Source of the DNA: an uncultured bacterium
Lineage (GTDB): Bacteria > Cyanobacteriota > Vampirovibrionia > Gastranaerophilales > Gastranaerophilaceae
DNA: 20,323 nt
Reading direction: 5' to 3'
NCBI GenBank assembly: GCA_902803265.1
Contig: CADCPD010000052.1
Coordinates: 1 to 20,323 of the forward strand
How positions within the stretch are numbered: the first letter of the stretch is position 1; each line of letters starts with the position of its first letter. This document shows, piece by piece, positions 15,387-20,323 of this stretch. A program made the position numbers and the translations under genes. The notes under the pieces were generated by a model. That model ran no database searches and was not told the DNA's origin. It was given only the letters and a program-made list of their open reading frames with translations.

Positions 15387-18300
15387 ATGACGAATATTAG
15401 TTTTTGTAAGCGCTTAACTGCTGCTTTACTTTGTTTTATGATGGTATTTTTTAATACCGCACCATTTGTGTTAGCATCTGATATTTCGGGTGTTAATCCT
15501 GTTCAGCAAGGCGGACACAATGTTTATAATATTGAGGGTCAAAAGTTTTCAGGAACTACTCAATTTAGACAATATGATAATTTTAGTTTATCGGAAGGTG
15601 ATGTTGCAAATCTAATATACACTCTTGGTTATGACAAATTTATAAACCTTGTCAACAGTCAAGTAAATATTAATGGTATTTTAAATACCATGCAAAACGG
15701 TAATTTCTATAACGGACACGCTATTTTTGTATCTCCGGGTGGTGTTGTTATAGGTGCTTCAGGTGTTTTAAACGTTGGAGCTTTATCTTTAATTACGCCT
15801 TCTCAAGATGTTTATAATACATTTAAAGAAAAATACAATGCAGATACTTTATCTGATTATGTGGTTGGCTCAGATAAGTATAAAGAGTTAATCAACGATT
15901 CTCGCGGTAACGTAACAATTAACGGAAAAATTATTTCTCGTGGTGATGTAAATATTTATGGAAAAAATATCAATATAAAGGGTACAACGTCAGAAACAGA
16001 TAAGACGGGGATTATTGCAGGTATACAAAATCAAAATGTAGTTTTTAATGATTATGATGCAGCAAATACATTATTTAATACTCTTGTATCAAATAATATA
16101 GAAGATACAACACATTTTGATCTTCAAAACGGACAAATAAAAATTGCCGCAGGTAATATAAAATACAAAGAAAAACAATATGAAACAGAAAAAGAAAAAC
16201 CGGACAGTGGTACTGCCGATAATGCCGTAATAAATATTGAAAACGCCAGATTAGGCGGCAGCAAGATTGATATACAAGCTAAATCAAAAAGACCTGATAC
16301 ATATATTCTTGCAAATGCTGATGAAGCAATATCTTCAAAAATTGATGTCAAAAATTCTTACATTTCGGGCGAAGATGTTAATGTTTTGGCAATTTCAGAA
16401 GATCTATTAGCAAGAAATACGAATTTAACTGTGCCGACGGTATTTTTATGGTTGTTTGACAGTGATGCTAATATAAGTACATATTTTTCAGATGGTGTAT
16501 ATGACGGTTTTGAAGGTATAAGAACAAGTGCTATCGTAAATGTTATTGATTCACATATTAATGCTGTAGGTAATTATACGGAACAAAATCCGGTAGGTAA
16601 TATATCAATAGCTTCAGAATCAATATCTACTGTGAAATTTGATACCACTGATCCAATAACCGGTGCACTTGAATTATCACAGTTTATACCTGCAATATTT
16701 TATGGTTACGGAACAAAAACTGAGTCTAAAGTAAATATAACTCGTTCAGATTTAAAAGCAAAAAAAGATGTTAATATTAATGCTTATTCAGATAATGATT
16801 TGTACGCAAAAATTGCAGATGAAGGCTTTGCAGGCGTCACTTTAAAGGTGACAGACGCATTTAGCCTTGCATTCTTAAAAACTTCAGCAGAAGCAGATAC
16901 TCAAATAATTATCGACAATTCCAATATTGAAGGTGATAATGTTTCTATCCAAGCATTAGCGACTAATACAATGGACAACAGAAACATTTTAAAAAGCCGT
17001 ATCGGCAGAAATGATTTAGCAAACGAAGTACAAGGCGGTTCTGCTATTACTCTTGGTGGTATTCTAAATGCAACAGACATAAAATCAAAAATTGAAATAA
17101 AAAATAATAGTAAAATAACTGCGGACAAAAATGTCGATATAAAAGCTTATAATGTAAATGAAGTCAGCAACTGGTCTGATTCTCAAGTTACAGATCCTTT
17201 AGGTTATACAAAAGAATGGCAGGAACAAAACAACTGGATTTTGAAACAATTTGACAGACTCGGAAGAGCGGTAACCGCTTACGATCAGGCTTCAACATTT
17301 ACTTTGAGAGATTTTAAAGATAAATTCAAAGATAAATACAAAAATATATACAATCAGGTTTATCCCGAAGATAAAAATATTTTAGAAAATGCTAATTTCG
17401 AAGCAGGTGCCTCTACTGTATGGAATTTTACTAATACAGCAAATGATGTAATTATTAATAATTCGCAAATAGAATCAAAAACAAAGAATATTGAGGTTAA
17501 AGCTCATACTATTGACAGTACTTTTAACGAAGCAGATGCTTACGCAGAAGAAGACGCTAATTGGGGTGGAGCGTTTGCTTTTATTTCAAATAAACAAACA
17601 AATAATGCAAAAGTTGAGATAAAAGGTGCTTCTAAATTAACGGCAAAAGAAGATTTAAAAGTTGATTCAATAGTTGAATTACCTGCTCAACAAGGTCAAT
17701 TAGTTCTTGCCAATAAAATACCTATTTTGAAGAAGAAAATTACTTTAGGATTAAATTTTGGATTTAATGCGAATGATGATTTTGGTGCTGACTTTATAGC
17801 TGATTATGACGATGAAGGCCCTGGCGAAACTGCTCTTCCAACCGCAGGTGTTATGGGATTTTATAATAACTTAGCTGTTGGTGCAAGTGCAGGCGATAAA
17901 GCCTCTGTTTCAGCTTCGGTTGTATATACTGATTTAGTTAATAATTCTGATATCAACATAATAGAAAACTCGATTTTAACATCAACAACTAAAGATGTTC
18001 TTTTGAATTCTGTTGTATCTGCTTCTGCTCATGATGCCGTAGATTTCTTTTCTTATGATGGTTTAATAGATGAATTAAAAAGTTTAACTTCATTTAATAA
18101 ATGGAATCATCAATCAGGCGTTGGTGCAGGCGGAGCCGTTTTGATTCAGGATTTCACAAACAATGCAAGAATTACTATTGATAATTCTAAAATAAATGCT
18201 GAAGCAGGTACTGCTGAAGTAAATACAGCAGCAGAACAATCTTATTTGAATTTGGCTGCTCCCGGTGGAAAAGCAGAAACTATCGGTATTAATGGTTCAG

Positions 18301-20323
18301 TTAGTGTTCAGCGTGTACATGGTACAACTTCTTCAACAGTAAAAGAAAGCAGCAAAATTAATGCAAATAAAATAAATATAAATTCAGGAAAAGCAAATGT
18401 TCAACTTTCCCAAAAGGGAACTGACATGAGCTTGGATAATGCAAGCTTTGTAGAAGATAAGAAAATTGTATTAGCAAATGCAAGAGACGCTAAAGACCAT
18501 ATTACAGCAATTGCTTTTGACGGTAATTTTATGAAACAGTCAGGTTCTTCAGCCGGAGGAGCATTTGGTGCAAGTGTAATTACTCAACAAATTGACAGAA
18601 CAGTTCGATCTTTAGTTAATAATGCTGTTTTAACTGCAGAAACTATCAATGTTAATGCAGATTCTTATACAAGAAATATATTTGTTGTTCTTGCAGGTGC
18701 TTTTGCCGGTGGTGTTTCAACTGACAGACAAGCTCAGGAAAATGCAAATAATAACAACAATAATAACAATAATGGCGCACAACAAATGGCAAATGCCGGA
18801 AACTGGATGGACATCGTTGATAATGCAAGAGAAGATGAAGAAGACGTTTTAGGATTACAAAATTTATTTAATGAAAATAATCCAAATCAGCAAGGTGCAG
18901 CAAACGCACAACAAAACAGAAACAATATAAACAATCAAAACAACGCTGTAGACAGAGATGGTAATGTTAATGGCGGAAATGGCGGAAATAATCCTGGAAA
19001 TAACAACGGAAATATGGCTGATGGAGTTGCTAATCCACAAAATGCTACAAAAAATTTCTCTTTGGCGTTGGCAGGATCTGTAAGCGTAGTTTATGATGAA
19101 TCAAGCGTTGCATCAGAAATCATAAATTCAACGTTAAATGTTGAGAAAGCTGCAAATGTTGCTGCAAACAGAGACCACTTTATGTTAAATATTGATGGCG
19201 GTCTTGCAAAAGCAGGTAATATTGGCGCAGGAGCGGCAGTTGATGTATTCACTGACGAAGGTGGTGCAAAAGCATCGGTTGATGCCTCTACTATCTTATT
19301 CACATCTGATTCAGCAGAAAAACAAGTTAATGTAACAGCAAAAGATGATCATTATATTTTGAATATCGCAGCGGGCGTTGGTGCTTCAACAGGAAATAAT
19401 GATAATGTTAAAGTTGCAGTTGGTGGTACATTTAATACAAACAGATTACTTGGAACTACAGAAGCAAAAATAACTAACAATTCTGTAATCAAAAATGATC
19501 ATGTAAGAGATGAAAACGGCAATATTGTAGATGAAAATACATACCATACAAACGATATAGATGTAAAAGCTAATGCAAAAGGTAAAACTACAATTTGGAA
19601 TGCCGGAGGTGCAGGTATATATACATCTTCAGGCAATGCTTCTACTGAAGTAGGTGCTTCAGTTGCAGGAAACATGGATTTCCTAAGACAAAATATAAAA
19701 TCTGAAATATCGAATGCGACTAATTGGAAAAATATTAAAAATGTTGATATTAAATCAGAACTTGTTCAGGATATAAATTCTATATCTGTTGCAGGTTCTG
19801 TTGTAAATGGTGCTCAATCATCTTATACAATAAATGGTGCGTTGGGGCTTGAATTTATTGGTAATAATGTAACAGCATTATTGAAAGATTCAACAATAGA
19901 TTCATCAGGAAATGTAAAATTATTAGCAGATTCTGATATAAAGGGTAAAACTCTTACCGGAGATTTGAGTTTGATAGCCGATGAGGGTGTTGGTGTTGGT
20001 ATTGGTGCAGTTATTGATATTGATAACAGTACAGTATCTTCAATAATAGATAATTCAACTATTTTAAATTCTACATCAATAGAATCAAAGGCAAATTCAG
20101 CCGATAAAAGAAAATTTTTAGCAGTTAATTTTGGAGCAAGTCGTGATGCACAGACGATACTTGCAAATGGTGTAGTTAATATTTACAAAACAAATGTCAA
20201 CTCTAAAGTTATAAATAATTCTAGCTTAAAATCAAGCGGAGCTGTAGATTTATTATCAAAATATGAAAATGAAAATCAGGCAATAACAGCTGTTGCTGCT
20301 AAAACGCAAACAAGTTTGGCTCT
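15387..20323 (+). CDS. Giant TPS-secreted exoprotein TpsA, filamentous haemagglutinin/LktA-like adhesin (3'-truncated by window edge)
   Basis: This is a predicted surface or secreted filamentous protein, probably the cargo of the adjacent TpsB. The frame is open for 1645 codons with no stop before the window ends. Residues 1-30 form a signal peptide ending FVLA. Residues 31-140 match the TPS/haemagglutination-activity domain: QFRQYDNFSLSEGDVANLIY, NSQVNINGIL (90-99), and HAIFVSPGGVVIGASGVLNVGAL with SPGG in place of the usual NPNG. The rest is a repetitive beta-helix-like passenger with many units of the form NSxI-x(4-8)-VxIxA, interrupted by an Asn-rich linker (1117-1223). Outside the signal peptide I find no cysteine. 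ATG 15387 has GGA 9 bases upstream; ATG 15381 is too close to it. The target and function (adhesin versus toxin) are not determinable here. Confidence 0.88.
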   Translation, partial: MTNISFCKRLTAALLCFMMVFFNTAPFVLASDISGVNPVQQGGHNVYNIEGQKFSGTTQFRQYDNFSLSEGDVANLIYTLGYDKFINLVNSQVNINGILNTMQNGNFYNGHAIFVSPGGVVIGASGVLNVGALSLITPSQDVYNTFKEKYNADTLSDYVVGSDKYKELINDSRGNVTINGKIISRGDVNIYGKNINIKGTTSETDKTGIIAGIQNQNVVFNDYDAANTLFNTLVSNNIEDTTHFDLQNGQIKIAAGNIKYKEKQYETEKEKPDSGTADNAVINIENARLGGSKIDIQAKSKRPDTYILANADEAISSKIDVKNSYISGEDVNVLAISEDLLARNTNLTVPTVFLWLFDSDANISTYFSDGVYDGFEGIRTSAIVNVIDSHINAVGNYTEQNPVGNISIASESISTVKFDTTDPITGALELSQFIPAIFYGYGTKTESKVNITRSDLKAKKDVNINAYSDNDLYAKIADEGFAGVTLKVTDAFSLAFLKTSAEADTQIIIDNSNIEGDNVSIQALATNTMDNRNILKSRIGRNDLANEVQGGSAITLGGILNATDIKSKIEIKNNSKITADKNVDIKAYNVNEVSNWSDSQVTDPLGYTKEWQEQNNWILKQFDRLGRAVTAYDQASTFTLRDFKDKFKDKYKNIYNQVYPEDKNILENANFEAGASTVWNFTNTANDVIINNSQIESKTKNIEVKAHTIDSTFNEADAYAEEDANWGGAFAFISNKQTNNAKVEIKGASKLTAKEDLKVDSIVELPAQQGQLVLANKIPILKKKITLGLNFGFNANDDFGADFIADYDDEGPGETALPTAGVMGFYNNLAVGASAGDKASVSASVVYTDLVNNSDINIIENSILTSTTKDVLLNSVVSASAHDAVDFFSYDGLIDELKSLTSFNKWNHQSGVGAGGAVLIQDFTNNARITIDNSKINAEAGTAEVNTAAEQSYLNLAAPGGKAETIGINGSVSVQRVHGTTSSTVKESSKINANKININSGKANVQLSQKGTDMSLDNASFVEDKKIVLANARDAKDHITAIAFDGNFMKQSGSSAGGAFGASVITQQIDRTVRSLVNNAVLTAETINVNADSYTRNIFVVLAGAFAGGVSTDRQAQENANNNNNNNNNGAQQMANAGNWMDIVDNAREDEEDVLGLQNLFNENNPNQQGAANAQQNRNNINNQNNAVDRDGNVNGGNGGNNPGNNNGNMADGVANPQNATKNFSLALAGSVSVVYDESSVASEIINSTLNVEKAANVAANRDHFMLNIDGGLAKAGNIGAGAAVDVFTDEGGAKASVDASTILFTSDSAEKQVNVTAKDDHYILNIAAGVGASTGNNDNVKVAVGGTFNTNRLLGTTEAKITNNSVIKNDHVRDENGNIVDENTYHTNDIDVKANAKGKTTIWNAGGAGIYTSSGNASTEVGASVAGNMDFLRQNIKSEISNATNWKNIKNVDIKSELVQDINSISVAGSVVNGAQSSYTINGALGLEFIGNNVTALLKDSTIDSSGNVKLLADSDIKGKTLTGDLSLIADEGVGVGIGAVIDIDNSTVSSIIDNSTILNSTSIESKANSADKRKFLAVNFGASRDAQTILANGVVNIYKTNVNSKVINNSSLKSSGAVDLLSKYENENQAITAVAAKTQTSLA
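18735..19055 (+). other. Asn/Gln/Gly-rich low-complexity linker within TpsA
   Basis: Residues 1117-1223 of the exoprotein leave the beta-helix pattern. They contain nine consecutive asparagines (18747-18773, encoded by mixed AAT and AAC), then an acidic patch (NAREDEEDVLGLQ) and further Asn, Gln and Gly runs, before the repeats resume at about 19056. This is likely a flexible linker or an exposed loop extruded from the filament. Confidence 0.8.
19125..20275 (+). repeat. Degenerate protein-level repeats of the TpsA passenger, about 55-residue period
   Basis: Taking the residue that aligns with the Ser of the N-S/A-x-I/L core, units occur at residues 1248, 1301, 1366, 1444, 1502, 1557 and 1612. 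The spacings are 53, 65, 78, 58, 55 and 55. Each unit runs: Gly/Ala-rich strand, short polar turn, core NSxI, then V/I-x-V/I-x-A. Longer spacings reflect loop insertions. Related cores also lie before the linker (for example residues 862, 934 and 989). The repeats are seen in the protein; the DNA copies are strongly diverged. Confidence 0.75.

Noticed and set aside
18747..18773. Poly-Asn tract as a phase-variable simple repeat
   Set aside because: The codons alternate AAT and AAC irregularly, so there is no pure tandem DNA unit, and any slippage would be in multiples that keep the frame only by chance.
16124..19303. Several 60-75 codon minus-strand and alternate-frame ORFs inside the large exoprotein
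   Set aside because: They are shadows of the long continuous tpsA frame, with no ribosome binding sites or recognisable domains.
1..20323. CRISPR arrays, insertion sequences, phage or integrase genes
   Set aside because: No regularly spaced direct DNA repeats, transposase motifs or terminal inverted repeats were seen; the protein-level repeats in tpsA do not form a CRISPR-like pattern.

Overview
The window is AT-rich bacterial chromosome encoding a flagellated, diderm (outer-membrane-bearing) bacterium. The diderm call rests on a complete RND/TolC-type export operon and an Omp85-type two-partner secretion (TPS) transporter. The flagellar order motA-motB-fliL-fliM-fliN with tight spacing is common in non-proteobacterial flagellates. 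The combination of very AT-rich DNA, this flagellar order and an outer membrane would suit a gut Vampirovibrionia (Melainabacteria/Gastranaerophilales) lineage, but this is only an inference; no 16S or marker gene is present.

Layout. (1) 1-3368, + strand: the 3' part of motA, then motB, fliL, fliM and fliN, i.e. stator, stator-associated and C-ring switch proteins in one apparent operon. (2) 3439-3512: elongator-type tRNA-Met(CAT). (3) 3614-7110, + strand: four loosely spaced genes: an exported alpha/beta hydrolase, a probable lipoprotein with a Ca-binding-like motif, an FkbM-type methyltransferase and a stand-alone STAS protein with its own likely promoter. (4) 13033 down to 7265, - strand: a three-gene tripartite efflux operon (periplasmic adaptor, RND pump, outer-membrane channel) with overlapping genes and a recognisable extended -10 promoter that carries a small dyad. 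(5) 13393-20323: a divergent TPS pair. The transporter (TpsB) runs leftward and a giant exported adhesin-like TpsA runs rightward beyond the window edge (at least 1645 residues with no stop). The 185-bp gap between them holds two candidate promoters whose -35 boxes lie almost back to back.

How the genes fit together: the flagellar block drives motility. The TPS pair exports a filamentous, probably beta-helical surface protein. The RND operon exports small molecules of unknown identity. The methyltransferase, hydrolase, lipoprotein and STAS protein have no visible obligate partner here.

The most notable features are the TpsA passenger, with a module recurring at about 55 residues, an Asn-rich linker of about 107 residues and no cysteine in the mature part; a degenerate CheY-binding motif in FliM alongside an EID-containing acidic leader on FliN; and the back-to-back promoter region between tpsB and tpsA. 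I saw no CRISPR array, insertion sequence, phage gene or clear Rho-independent terminator.
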